The position numbers and the translations under genes were made by a program. From Bacteroidales bacterium UBA3297 (GTDB lineage Bacteria; Bacteroidota; Bacteroidia; Bacteroidales; Paludibacteraceae), in assembly GCA_002362105.1 (NCBI GenBank), contig DETD01000009.1, positions 129,663 to 193,662 of the forward strand: DNA of 64,000 bases, in the 5' to 3' direction. Positions 7,518 through 15,668 of this stretch are shown in pieces (position 1 is the stretch's first letter; each line of letters opens with the position of its first letter). Under the pieces are notes generated by a model. The model worked only from the letters and a program-made list of their open reading frames with translations, searched no databases and was not told the DNA's origin.

Positions 7518-8786
7518 TTACTCACCCTTGATGGCTGCTACACCTGGAAGAACCTTACCTTCGATAGCCTCGAGAAGGGCACCACCACCAGTAGAGATGT
7601 AAGAAACCTGGTCAGCCAAACCGAACTTGTTGATACAAGCTACAGAGTCACCACCACCAATCAATGAGAATGCGCCTTCCTTGGTTGCTGCTGCAATAGC
7701 GTTAGCAATTGCCTTTGAACCAGCGGTGAAGTCGTCGCACTCGAACACGCCTGCAGGACCGTTCCAAAGGATGGTCTTTGCACCCTTGATGGCTTCTGCG
7801 AACTTAGCCTGGCTAGCAGGACCTGCGTCCAAACCTTCGAAACCATCTTCAATTGCACCTGAAGGGCATACCTTAACTTCTGCACCTGCCTTCAACGACA
7901 TAGTGTCGAAATCGAATGCGTTGGTAACAACTGAGTCGGTACCAAGTACCAATTCTACGTTGTTTTCCTTTGCCATCTTCTGGATGTTAAGAGCCAAGTC
8001 GAGCTTGTCTTCTTCGCAGATTGATGAACCAACCTTGCCACCGTTTGCCTTAGCGAAGGTGTAAGTCATACCACCGCAAAGAACCAACTTGTCAACCTTG
8101 CTCATCAAGTTTTCGATGATGCCGATCTTGGTAGATACCTTTGAACCACCCATGATAGCTACGAATGGACGGTTGATGTTGTTAAGAACCTTGTCTACAG
8201 CCTTAACTTCCTTCTCCATCAAGTAACCGAGCATCTTGTTGTCTGCATCGAAGTAGTCAGCGATAACGGCTGTTGATGCGTGCTTGCGGTGTGCGGTACC
8301 GAATGCGTCGTTGATATAGCAGTCTGCGTATGAAGCCAAAACCTTTGAGAAGTCTTTCTGCTTTGCCTTCATTTCCTTCTTTGCTGCTTCGTATGCAGGA
8401 TCTTCCTTATCGATGCCTACTGGCTTTCCTTCTTCTTCACCATAGAAACGGAGGTTTTCCAACATCAAAACTTCTCCTGGCTTCAAAGCTGCAGCTTCAG
8501 CCTGTGCCTTCTGGCAGTCGTTAACAAACTTAACTGGAGCACCAAGGCGTTCTGATACTGCGTCTACAATCTGACCCAATGAGTATTTTGCTACAACCTG
8601 GCCCTTTGGCTTGCCCATGTGGCTCATGATGATCAATGAACCACCGTCTGCCAATACCTTCTTCAAGGTTGGAAGAGCACCCTTGATACGGGTATCGTCT
8701 GCTACTTTACCATCTTTCAATGGCACATTGAAGTCTACACGTACGATCGCCTTCTTGCCAGCGAATTTGTAATTGTCGATTGTCAT
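7518..8786 (-). CDS. pgk: phosphoglycerate kinase
   Basis: Glycolytic enzyme transferring phosphate from 1,3-bisphosphoglycerate to ADP. The 422-aa protein begins MTIDNYKFAGKKAIVRVDFN, the classical RVDFNVP motif, then MSHMGKPKG, LENLRFYGEEE, NDAFGTAHR, and MGGSKVSTKIGIIENL. The C-terminal nucleotide part has ILWNGPAGVFE, and GGGDSVACINKFG leads to STGGGALLEAIEG. An insert of about 20 residues after LENLRFY (GIDKEDPAYEAAKKEMKAK) explains the slightly long size and is usual for Bacteroidota PGKs as I know them. It is a single-gene unit with its own promoter element and terminator. Confidence 0.97.
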   Translation of the reverse strand: MTIDNYKFAGKKAIVRVDFNVPLKDGKVADDTRIKGALPTLKKVLADGGSLIIMSHMGKPKGQVVAKYSLGQIVDAVSERLGAPVKFVNDCQKAQAEAAALKPGEVLMLENLRFYGEEEGKPVGIDKEDPAYEAAKKEMKAKQKDFSKVLASYADCYINDAFGTAHRKHASTAVIADYFDADNKMLGYLMEKEVKAVDKVLNNINRPFVAIMGGSKVSTKIGIIENLMSKVDKLVLCGGMTYTFAKANGGKVGSSICEEDKLDLALNIQKMAKENNVELVLGTDSVVTNAFDFDTMSLKAGAEVKVCPSGAIEDGFEGLDAGPASQAKFAEAIKGAKTILWNGPAGVFECDDFTAGSKAIANAIAAATKEGAFSLIGGGDSVACINKFGLADQVSYISTGGGALLEAIEGKVLPGVAAIKGE

Positions 8787-8833
8787 ATTAGTTTTTATTA
8801 ATAATGAATTTGTTTATTCTTGGTAATGCCTCA

Positions 8834-8841
8834 CAAATATA
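8834..8841 (-). promoter_or_regulatory. Bacteroidota -7 element upstream of pgk
   Basis: The minus strand reads TATATTTG, an exact TAnnTTTG match, 48 bases upstream of the pgk start codon. This leaves a short 5' leader. Confidence 0.5.
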
Positions 8842-8940
8842 CGTTTTTTGCACTATAATTGTGACTTTTTGCAAGCACTTTTATACCGCAATTTTACGTT
8901 TTTTTTACTTGTTTGCCTTTTGTGGTTTTGTCGTTTGTCT

Positions 8941-10395
8941 TTATTTGCCACTCAGGTACTTGTGCATCTCTGCGGCGGCCTTCCTGCCGTCGCCCATTGC
9001 GAGTATTACGGTTGCGCCTCCGCGTACAATGTCGCCTCCGGCAAACAGGGTTGGTATGCTACTCTGCAACTTGTCGTTTACGACGATGGTGCCTTTGGCG
9101 CTGACTTCTAGTCCGGCTACCGAGTTTGGTACTATTGGGTTGGGCGATACTCCAATGCTGACGATGACTACATCGACTGGCACGTCGATGATGCCGCCTT
9201 CTATAGCTACCGGTGAGCGTCGGCCGCTTGCATCTGGCTCTCCAAGCTTCATCTGCTGCAGGCGCATGGTGGTTACACGGCCTTTCTCGTCGCCGATGTA
9301 CTCGATTGGGTTGTGGAGGGTCATGAACTCAACCCCTTCTTCTTTGGCGTGGTGCACTTCTTCCAAGCGGGCTGGCATCTCTTCTTCCGAACGGCGGTAT
9401 ACGAGCATTGCGCGCTCTGCTCCAAGGCGTAGGGCGGTGCGGACCGAGTCCATAGCGGTGTTTCCACCTCCTATTACAGCCACGTTCTTGCCTTGCAATA
9501 CGGGTGTGTCGCTCTCTTTGGTGTTCGCGCTCATCAGGTTCACACGGGTCAGATATTCGTTACTGCTCATTATGCCGATGAGGTTTTCGCCCTTTATGTT
9601 CATAAAGCGTGGCAAACCTGCACCACTGGCTACAAACAGCCCTTTGAAATCTGCTTCTTCCAAGTCTTTGGTGCTGATGGTTTTGCCGACAATGGTGTTC
9701 TTCTCGAATTTGACACCCATCTTTTTCAGGTTGTCGATTTCTACGTCAACAATCTCGTTCGGAAGTCGGAAGCCTGGAATGCCGTATTTCAGCACTCCGC
9801 CAATTTCGTGGAGGGCTTCGAATACGGTTACCTCATAGCCGAGTTTGGCCATATCGCCGGCAAACGAAAGTCCGGCTGGGCCCGAACCCACTGCTGCTAC
9901 CTTTATGCCGTTCTTTGGCGCTGTCTGTGGTGCCTCCATTTTGCCGCTGTTACGTTCGAAGTCGGCGGCAAAACGCTCAAGGTAGCCAATGGCTACTGGT
10001 TCTTTCTTCAGTTTCAATTTGTAGAAACACTGGCTTTCGCATTGCTTCTCTTGTGGACATACACGGCCGCATACGGCAGGAAGCGCGCTGGTCTGGCGCA
10101 ACACTTTTGCTGCTTCCAGATATTCTCCACGCTCAATGTTTTTAATAAAACCTGGTATGTTGATGCCTACCGGACAGCCTTCCATACAGGTCGGATTAGG
10201 GCAGTCCATGCAGCGTGTGGCCTCTTTTCGTGCCTGCTCTTCGGTCAGGCCCTGGTTTACCTCGTCGTAACTGCGGGCGCGTGTTTTGGCGTCCAACTCG
10301 TTCATTTTTACGCGTGGCGTGTTTGTACGGTCTTTTCCGCTAATGCTTTTGCGTAGCTGGTCGCGCCATGCTTCGTTTCTATCTTCTAATGCCAT
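8941..10395 (-). CDS. nfnB: NADPH/ferredoxin transhydrogenase large subunit (NfnB), glutamate synthase small-subunit-like
   Basis: Flavin and Fe-S oxidoreductase of the GltD/NfnB family, 484 aa. The N-terminal ferredoxin-like domain has two Cys clusters, CMDCPNPTCMEGCP near residue 62 and CGRVCPQEKQCESQC near 109, for two [4Fe-4S] centres. Then come an FAD Rossmann motif (AVGSGPAGLSFAGDMAKLGY near 167), an NADPH-binding motif (VIGGGNTAMDSVRTALRLGA near 310) and the closing FAGGDIVRGGATVILAMGDG. No glutamate synthase large subunit gene is next to it; instead the gene upstream encodes the NfnA partner, so the pair is read as the electron-bifurcating NADH-dependent ferredoxin:NADP+ oxidoreductase. 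A glutamate synthase role alone cannot be excluded. Confidence 0.85.
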   Translation of the reverse strand: MALEDRNEAWRDQLRKSISGKDRTNTPRVKMNELDAKTRARSYDEVNQGLTEEQARKEATRCMDCPNPTCMEGCPVGINIPGFIKNIERGEYLEAAKVLRQTSALPAVCGRVCPQEKQCESQCFYKLKLKKEPVAIGYLERFAADFERNSGKMEAPQTAPKNGIKVAAVGSGPAGLSFAGDMAKLGYEVTVFEALHEIGGVLKYGIPGFRLPNEIVDVEIDNLKKMGVKFEKNTIVGKTISTKDLEEADFKGLFVASGAGLPRFMNIKGENLIGIMSSNEYLTRVNLMSANTKESDTPVLQGKNVAVIGGGNTAMDSVRTALRLGAERAMLVYRRSEEEMPARLEEVHHAKEEGVEFMTLHNPIEYIGDEKGRVTTMRLQQMKLGEPDASGRRSPVAIEGGIIDVPVDVVIVSIGVSPNPIVPNSVAGLEVSAKGTIVVNDKLQSSIPTLFAGGDIVRGGATVILAMGDGRKAAAEMHKYLSGK

Positions 10396-10483
10396 AAGTT
10401 CTCTTTTGTTTGGGTCCTATTCTGTCTGCCAGTTCCTTTTCTTGACGGTGGTCATGGGCTGGCCGTGTGGTGGAATAGGGCGT

Positions 10484-11302
10484 TTATTTGCCAATCTTGT
10501 AAAGGTCTGCTTTTTCCAACTCCTTGTATGCGCCCAAACGCATCATCATTTCGTCGAAGTCTACTTGGTGGGCGTCAAATTCAGGGCCGTCTACGCACAC
10601 GAATTTGGTCTTCCCTCCTACCGTTACACGGCAGGCGCCACACATTCCTGTTCCGTCGACCATAATGGTGTTCAACGATGCTATGGTTGGTAAATTGTAC
10701 TTCTTAGTCAGGAGTGAGACAAACTTCATCATAATGGCTGGGCCGATAGTTACGCAAAGGTCTACCTTCTCGCGGAGGATGACTTCTTCTACACCATTGG
10801 TAACCAAACCCTTCTTGCCTGCACTGCCGTCGTCGGTCATGATGATGACTTCGTCTGCCAGCTCGCGCATCTGTTTTTCAAGAATGATGAGGTCTTTGTT
10901 TCGGGCTGCAAGCACAACAATCACCTTGTTCCCTGCTTTCTTCATGCCCTCTACAATTGGCAGAAGTGGGGCAACTCCTACACCACCACCGGCACAGACT
11001 ACTGTTCCGTAGTTCTCGATGTCTGTTGGCTTGCCGAGTGGGCCTACCAGGTCGGTAAGCTCGTCACCGACATTCAGGTCGGTCAGTTTGGTGCTCGATA
11101 CTCCTACCCGTTGTGCTACCAGTGTAATGGTGCCTTTCTTCTCATCGGCTGAGGCGATGGTCAGCGGTATGCGCTCTCCGTTTTCTCCGACACGCACAAT
11201 CACAAAGTTGCCGGGTTTGCGGGCTTTGGCAATAAGCGGTGCTTCTACCTCCAACTTTACCACGTTCTCCGAAAAGAATTCCTTGTCTACAATCTTGTAC
11301 AT
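10484..11302 (-). CDS. nfnA: sulfide dehydrogenase/NfnA-like FAD and [2Fe-2S] subunit
   Basis: A 272-aa ferredoxin-NADP reductase-type subunit, family of DHODH electron-transfer subunit PyrK, SudB and NfnA. It starts MYKIVDKEFFSENVVKLEVE, has the FAD-binding GNFVIVRVGENGERIPLTIA region, the NAD-binding CAGGGVGVAPLLPIVEGMK near residue 105, and C-terminal Cys residues GTGMCGACRVTVGG and KFVCVDGPEFDAH for a [2Fe-2S] cluster. The three Cys fit NfnA, where an Asp is the fourth ligand. It lies 88 bases upstream of nfnB on the same strand, the usual nfnA-nfnB order. Together they would balance NADH, NADPH and ferredoxin in an anaerobe. Confidence 0.87.
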   Translation of the reverse strand: MYKIVDKEFFSENVVKLEVEAPLIAKARKPGNFVIVRVGENGERIPLTIASADEKKGTITLVAQRVGVSSTKLTDLNVGDELTDLVGPLGKPTDIENYGTVVCAGGGVGVAPLLPIVEGMKKAGNKVIVVLAARNKDLIILEKQMRELADEVIIMTDDGSAGKKGLVTNGVEEVILREKVDLCVTIGPAIMMKFVSLLTKKYNLPTIASLNTIMVDGTGMCGACRVTVGGKTKFVCVDGPEFDAHQVDFDEMMMRLGAYKELEKADLYKIGK

Positions 11303-11383
11303 TATATGGTTTGTATTTGTTTTTATTTTCTTCTCTGTGGTTTTGGCACGGTGGCCGTGCTATGGGTTCTAGTCCCCATTCTG

Positions 11384-11391
11384 CAAAATTA
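11384..11391 (-). promoter_or_regulatory. Bacteroidota -7 element upstream of nfnA-nfnB
   Basis: The minus strand reads TAATTTTG, an exact TAnnTTTG match, 82 bases upstream of the nfnA start. The -33 half is not clear. Confidence 0.45.
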
Positions 11392-11491
11392 CGGTTTTAT
11401 TTTCTTTTTGCTTTATTCTTCGCTTATATTCCTGCACCTACTGCCTGTGCGGGGGCTGGTATTGCTGTGCGGAAGTGGACTTTTTGACCAT

Positions 11492-12919
11492 TTATTTGCG
11501 GTGGCGTTGCTTTATTTTCTTCTTCATTCTCCTTTCACGGGCTAGTTGCTCGACGTTTATCTCGCTCCTGTCCCATTTGTTCAGCCCGTTTTTGTCCCAC
11601 AGGTATTTCCGGGTCTCTTTAACCAGCACGTTCGAGAGTAGCAGCAACGACAGCAGGTTGGGTATGGCCATCAGTGCGTTCATGCAGTCTGCAATGTTCC
11701 ACACTGCGCTCAAACTTAGTACGGATCCGACGAGTATGGCTATTACAAACACCACTCGGTACGAGGTTATCCACTTTTTGCCTCCCAGGTATTCTATGGC
11801 CTTCTCTCCGTAATACGACCAGCCGAGTAGGGTCGAGAAGGCGAAGGTGAACAGGCCTATGGTCAGCACCGTTGGACCCACTACCGGTATTGTGCCGAAC
11901 GCCGAGCGCATCATGGCCGTACCTGCCTTGAATTCTATTTCCGGGTGGGCTATCATACAACTTACTATTACTATGCCGGTCATCGCACAGATGATGACGG
12001 TGTCCCAGAAGGTGCCGGTCATTGAAACCAGGGCTTGTCTGACCGGATTCTTTGCTTTGGCGGCCGCTGCGACTATTGGTGCGGAACCCATGCCCGATTC
12101 GTTTGAAAAGAGGCCCCTCGATACACCATATCGGATGGTGTTGATCAGCATACCTCCGGTAAATCCGGCTCCGGCTGCCGACGGGTCGATGGCCGATGCT
12201 ATAATCAGGTTTACCGCTGCCCCTATGTAGGCATGGTTGCAGATGATGATGTAGACGCAGCCTATGATGTAGAAAATGGCCATGAAGGGCACTATCAGTC
12301 CGCACGCCCTCGATATGCTCTTTACGCCTCCCAGCATAACGCTTCCGACCAGTAGGGTGGTTACAAGTCCGGTCTTCCAGGTGTCGATGCCGAAGTCTGT
12401 CTGCATAAGGTCGGCTACGGCGTTGGCTTGTACCATGTTGCCTATGCCGAAGGTGGCTATTGCGGTGAAGACGCAGAACAAGACGGCGAGCCATTTCATT
12501 CCTAGCCCTCTCTCTAGCGCGTACATTGGTCCGCCAAGCATCTCTCCGTTCGATGTGCGTACCCTGAACTTTACGGCCAGTAGTCCTTCGCTATATTTTG
12601 TAGCCATACCTAGCAAGCCTGTCAGCCAACACCAGAATACGGCTCCCGGACCGCCTAACGCTATGGCGGTTCCTACTCCTATCAGGTTGCCTGTGCCTAT
12701 GGTCGCGGCTAGAGCTGTCGCTAGTGCCCTGAAGGCGCTGATGTCGCCCGATTTGCTCTTGTCTTTCGTGAAAGTGAGCTTTATGGCTGTTAGAATGTGG
12801 CGCTGTGGAAAATGCAGCCTGATGGTCAGGTAGATGTGGGTGCCGACCAAAAGTGCTATCAGGGGCCATCCCCATAGCAGTCCGCTTATCTCTTCTGTTA
12901 GTTTTGCGAAGTTTTCCAA
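11492..12919 (-). CDS. alanine/glycine:cation symporter family protein
   Basis: Inner-membrane transporter of the AGCS (DAACS/AgcS) family that brings in alanine or glycine with Na+ or H+. The 475-aa protein has ten or more hydrophobic helices. Family motifs visible include TALAATIGTGNLIGVGTAIALGG-type sequence near residue 66 (Gly-rich, ion-site helix), GPGAVFWCWLTGLLGMATKY, and GVSRGLFSNESGMGSAPIVA near 268. The C-terminal tail is basic (RRMKKKIKQRHRK). The gene downstream codes for a HhH protein is upstream on this strand by 27 bases, so these may share a transcript. The exact amino acid is not deducible. Confidence 0.92.
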   Translation of the reverse strand: MENFAKLTEEISGLLWGWPLIALLVGTHIYLTIRLHFPQRHILTAIKLTFTKDKSKSGDISAFRALATALAATIGTGNLIGVGTAIALGGPGAVFWCWLTGLLGMATKYSEGLLAVKFRVRTSNGEMLGGPMYALERGLGMKWLAVLFCVFTAIATFGIGNMVQANAVADLMQTDFGIDTWKTGLVTTLLVGSVMLGGVKSISRACGLIVPFMAIFYIIGCVYIIICNHAYIGAAVNLIIASAIDPSAAGAGFTGGMLINTIRYGVSRGLFSNESGMGSAPIVAAAAKAKNPVRQALVSMTGTFWDTVIICAMTGIVIVSCMIAHPEIEFKAGTAMMRSAFGTIPVVGPTVLTIGLFTFAFSTLLGWSYYGEKAIEYLGGKKWITSYRVVFVIAILVGSVLSLSAVWNIADCMNALMAIPNLLSLLLLSNVLVKETRKYLWDKNGLNKWDRSEINVEQLARERRMKKKIKQRHRK

Positions 12920-12946
12920 TTTTGAGTGCTTTTTGTTGTATGATGT

Positions 12947-13345
12947 TTACTCTCTGTAATCTTCCAGGTGGTTAGCCCATTCCGGATTTTTCCTAATGGC
13001 ATAATCCATAAACTTGAAGTAGAAGTCTTCTCGACTGTTGCTCCTTTTCATGTGGATTAGTTCCTGCGCTTCTGTCGCGGTGAACCCTACTTTTACAAAT
13101 CCGCTAGAGTCTAATTGCAACGGGTCTATCTTTCCTTTCAAGGGCCTGTTTTCGGTCTGTTTGCTCATCTGTTCCTCTAGCTGGTGCAGGCGTTCTATGT
13201 CTGTTGCCGACAAGGCCTCTTGGTTGGAGGGGGTTAGCAGGTCGGGTAGCGCAAACCTTATAATCGCAAGAAGGATTATCAGTACCATAAGTACGATAAT
13301 CCCTCGTCGTTCTGTTTTTGTATAGTAGAGAAAATCTTTCCACAT
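12947..13345 (-). CDS. membrane-anchored helix-hairpin-helix protein, short form
   Basis: A 132-aa protein beginning MWKDFLYYTKTERRGIIVLM, with one membrane helix (IIVLMVLIILLAIIRFAL, residues about 15-32), a short linker, and one ComEA-like helix-hairpin-helix unit (IDPLQLDSSGFVKVGFTATE, then AQELIHMKRSN) near residues 72-110. The N-terminus is characteristic of a Bacteroidota HhH family whose members are usually about twice as long with several HhH units, as I recall. It is therefore a shortened version, but the frame is clean with no sign of a frameshift. Role in DNA binding at the envelope is only inferred. It begins 7 bases after the pyridoxal kinase-like gene. Confidence 0.7.
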   Translation of the reverse strand: MWKDFLYYTKTERRGIIVLMVLIILLAIIRFALPDLLTPSNQEALSATDIERLHQLEEQMSKQTENRPLKGKIDPLQLDSSGFVKVGFTATEAQELIHMKRSNSREDFYFKFMDYAIRKNPEWANHLEDYRE

Positions 13346-13351
13346 GGGGCG

Positions 13352-14164
13352 TTAAAGCAGGTAGAGGCATTTTTCGATGTTGAGACCGCAGTTTCTGTCG
13401 TGTTTCGACTTGCTGATCAGTACCATCTGCCTTACGGCGTTCATGGCGTGCTGGGTGCTTACTTTCAGACTGTCGCCTTTCTGCAAATGTCCGATTAATA
13501 CGGCCGAGAAGGTGTCGCCAGTGCCGGGGAAGTGGGCGTCTACATAGTCGAATGTTATGACGAAGCGTTCTTTGTTCACATGGTTGTAACCTATGACGCA
13601 GTCTTTGCCGTTTATGCGCATGCTGGTTATTAAGGCCGACTTGGCCCCTATTTTCAGCAGGTCGTCCAGCATTTCAACCGCTTCTTCCTCGCTGCATCCT
13701 TCTTCCTTGTATTGGTGGCCTGTCAGGTAGGCGGCTTCTGTGTAGTTGGGGTAGATGAGGTCGGCTACGGCTATCATCTCCTTCATCACTTCAATGCGGC
13801 TTTCTTCTATCCCGTTATATAGCCGGCCCTCGTCGCCCATTATCGGGTCGAAGTAGATAGAGGTGCCTTGGGCGGCTTGCTCTTTGCAATACTCCTTGAC
13901 CAGTGTGGCCTGACGTTGCGACACGATGAAGCCGGCCGCTATTGCGTCGAATTTGAAGCCCAGTTCTTTCCAAATGGGGAAGACGCCTTCTATATAGTCG
14001 GTCGTTTCCATTATGTTGAACTTTCCGTACTCGAATGGGTTCGATACCAGTGCGGTGGGCAGGTTGTATACCGATATTCCGTAGTAGGAGAGTATGGGCA
14101 ACATGGCGGCTGTCGCTACTTTTCCGTAGCCTGGCATGTCGTTTATAAGGAGTATTTGGCTCAT
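13352..14164 (-). CDS. pyridoxal/pyridoxamine kinase family protein (PdxY-like), copy 1
   Basis: Ribokinase-superfamily kinase expected to phosphorylate pyridoxal, pyridoxamine or a related pyrimidine. The 270-aa protein begins MSQILLINDMPGYGKVATAA, has IYFDPIMGDEGRLYNGI near residue 107, LIYPNYTEAAYLTG near 137, and the anion-hole/catalytic FPGTGDTFSAVLIGHL near 213 with the general-base Asp. A second member of this family, only moderately similar, is encoded at 59300-60130. It is preceded by a -7 element and followed at 7 bases by the HhH gene. Salvage of vitamin B6 is the best guess; substrate preference is unknown. Confidence 0.85.
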   Translation of the reverse strand: MSQILLINDMPGYGKVATAAMLPILSYYGISVYNLPTALVSNPFEYGKFNIMETTDYIEGVFPIWKELGFKFDAIAAGFIVSQRQATLVKEYCKEQAAQGTSIYFDPIMGDEGRLYNGIEESRIEVMKEMIAVADLIYPNYTEAAYLTGHQYKEEGCSEEEAVEMLDDLLKIGAKSALITSMRINGKDCVIGYNHVNKERFVITFDYVDAHFPGTGDTFSAVLIGHLQKGDSLKVSTQHAMNAVRQMVLISKSKHDRNCGLNIEKCLYLL

Positions 14165-14186
14165 TGCTATACTTTATATCTTTCTG

Positions 14187-14194
14187 CAAATTTA
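14187..14194 (-). promoter_or_regulatory. Bacteroidota -7 element upstream of the kinase gene
   Basis: The minus strand reads TAAATTTG, an exact TAnnTTTG match, 23 bases before the ATG at 14164. It would start the kinase-HhH-symporter transcript. Confidence 0.5.
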
Positions 14195-14215
14195 CGCTAA
14201 ATTAGGCATTATAAC

Positions 14216-15115
14216 CTAATAATAGGTGTATTCATTGATTTCCCCTTCTACGGTTACCCCTCCTTTTATTTTGTGCCTCAGAGTTTTATTGTCGTATTGG
14301 TCGTAGTTGGAGTATTCAATGTCGATTAGGGCTTCTGTTTTTTCTTTGTTGCCGTTGTAGTGGTAGGTCGCAGTTTTGTTTCCGCGATTGTCGTTCTCGT
14401 AAATGAACAGTTCTTGCAGCGTGCCGTTCAGGTACACCCTTTTGCCGGTCTGCATTCCCCACGCGTTGTATTTGGTTTCAGTGGTGTGGGAGGTGTCTTT
14501 CCCGTTGCTTTTTGCCCAAGCGGTAAGTCGGCCATCTTTGTCGTAGGTGAAATCTTCCTTTTTCGAGAGCACCTGGTTTTTGTAGATGGTCATTTCGCTC
14601 ACGTTGCCCTTTTTGTCGTAGGTGTACGTTGCGTTAAGTGTTTTTTCTTTGTCTTTATATTCCGAGGTTTGTTTTCTCCCCTTCTTGTCGTAGGTGAACG
14701 CCCAGGTGCTGAGGGTGTCTCCTTGTTTGCCAAACTTTACTGAACGTACCAGCCGACCCTTCTTGTCGTAGGCGTTGTCGGTCTTGGCCGTTTCTTCTCC
14801 GTTCTTGTTGTAGGTCTTTTCTTCAAGGACTTTCCCTTTAGGGCCTACTTTGCTTTTGGTCCTTCCGGTTGTCTCATGGTTCCGGTTGAAGGTGCTTGAC
14901 TCGGTTTTGTTCCCTTTCTCGTCGAACAGGGTCAGCCGTTTCAGGTAGTCTTTTACCAGAGTGTCGTTAACGGTCTTGACCTCGTATTGCGCATAGCTCT
15001 TCACCTTCCCTTTCAACCCCATTTTCTGAACGTCGTTCATCTGTATGGTTTTGTCTGCGTAGCCGTTTGTGCAGTAGCAGGCCAGTGCCAGAAGAAGGTA
15101 GAGTGCTTGTTTCAT
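14216..15115 (-). CDS. secreted YD-repeat-like protein of unknown function
   Basis: A 299-aa protein with an N-terminal signal peptide (MKQALYLLLALACYCTNGYA, cleavage probably after YA). The mature part is made of repeated short strands of the form T/F-YDKKGR/N (FTYDKKGRKQT, YTYDKKGNVSE, FTYDKDGRLTA, NAYDKKGRLVR), about ten units spaced 18-30 residues, like the YD/RHS repeats of beta-sheet wrapping proteins. There is no toxin tip or hyperconserved RHS core, and no T9SS signal is evident at the end (EINEYTYY). It follows the alkyltransferase gene by 9 bases on the same strand. Small stand-alone YD proteins are common in Bacteroidota; their job is not known to me. Confidence 0.65.
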   Translation of the reverse strand: MKQALYLLLALACYCTNGYADKTIQMNDVQKMGLKGKVKSYAQYEVKTVNDTLVKDYLKRLTLFDEKGNKTESSTFNRNHETTGRTKSKVGPKGKVLEEKTYNKNGEETAKTDNAYDKKGRLVRSVKFGKQGDTLSTWAFTYDKKGRKQTSEYKDKEKTLNATYTYDKKGNVSEMTIYKNQVLSKKEDFTYDKDGRLTAWAKSNGKDTSHTTETKYNAWGMQTGKRVYLNGTLQELFIYENDNRGNKTATYHYNGNKEKTEALIDIEYSNYDQYDNKTLRHKIKGGVTVEGEINEYTYY

Positions 15116-15124
15116 GGTTCCGGG

Positions 15125-15628
15125 TCAACTTTCTATTGAACGTAGCTTTTCGTTTACTTTTTCTTCGTAGTTGGAGCCTGGCCCTTTCGACTCGCCAACA
15201 ATGCGGTGGCACGGTGTGATGAGTGCCAGCGGATTGGTGCTGATGGCGGCTGCTATAGGCCGGACCGATTCCTCTTGGCCGATGTGGATGGCCAAATCGC
15301 GGAAGGTCTCTGTCTTCCCGTAGGCAATGCCGTTGAGCGCACTCCAAACTTCTTTTTGGAAATCTGTCCCAATCAGTTCTGTCTTCAGGTTGAACGAGGT
15401 GCGCTTGTGGTTCAGAAATTCCGTAATCTGTTTGCCTGCCTCTTCCAACAGGGGCGAGTTCCCTTCTATGAACTTTTCTTTCGACAGGCGCTGGAGGCGG
15501 TGCTCGATGGCTGTGCGTTTGCTATGTTTGGCCCATACGCAAAGGCACAGTTTCCCTTCGTGGTCACCTAGCAACATTTCTCCAAACGGGGTCTTTATTC
15601 GTTGGGTTTTAATATTGTTTACAGACAT
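15125..15628 (-). CDS. ogt: methylated-DNA--[protein]-cysteine S-methyltransferase
   Basis: DNA repair protein that moves an alkyl group from O6-alkylguanine to its own Cys. The 167-aa protein has the conserved C-terminal domain: FQKEVWSALNGIAYGKTETF (winged helix), then AISTNPLALITPCHRIVGES, where PCHR contains the acceptor Cys and the following residues are close to consensus. The usual GxGxxxxLxxKxxLL end is weakened to PGSNYEEKVNEKLRSIES, but the length is right for the family. It lies between a methyltransferase gene (40 bases upstream) and the YD-repeat gene (9 bases downstream), all on the minus strand and possibly co-transcribed. Confidence 0.9.
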   Translation of the reverse strand: MSVNNIKTQRIKTPFGEMLLGDHEGKLCLCVWAKHSKRTAIEHRLQRLSKEKFIEGNSPLLEEAGKQITEFLNHKRTSFNLKTELIGTDFQKEVWSALNGIAYGKTETFRDLAIHIGQEESVRPIAAAISTNPLALITPCHRIVGESKGPGSNYEEKVNEKLRSIES

Positions 15629-15668
15629 TATAGGGCGGGGTTGTATTCTTTTTTTGTGATGTCGTTAT

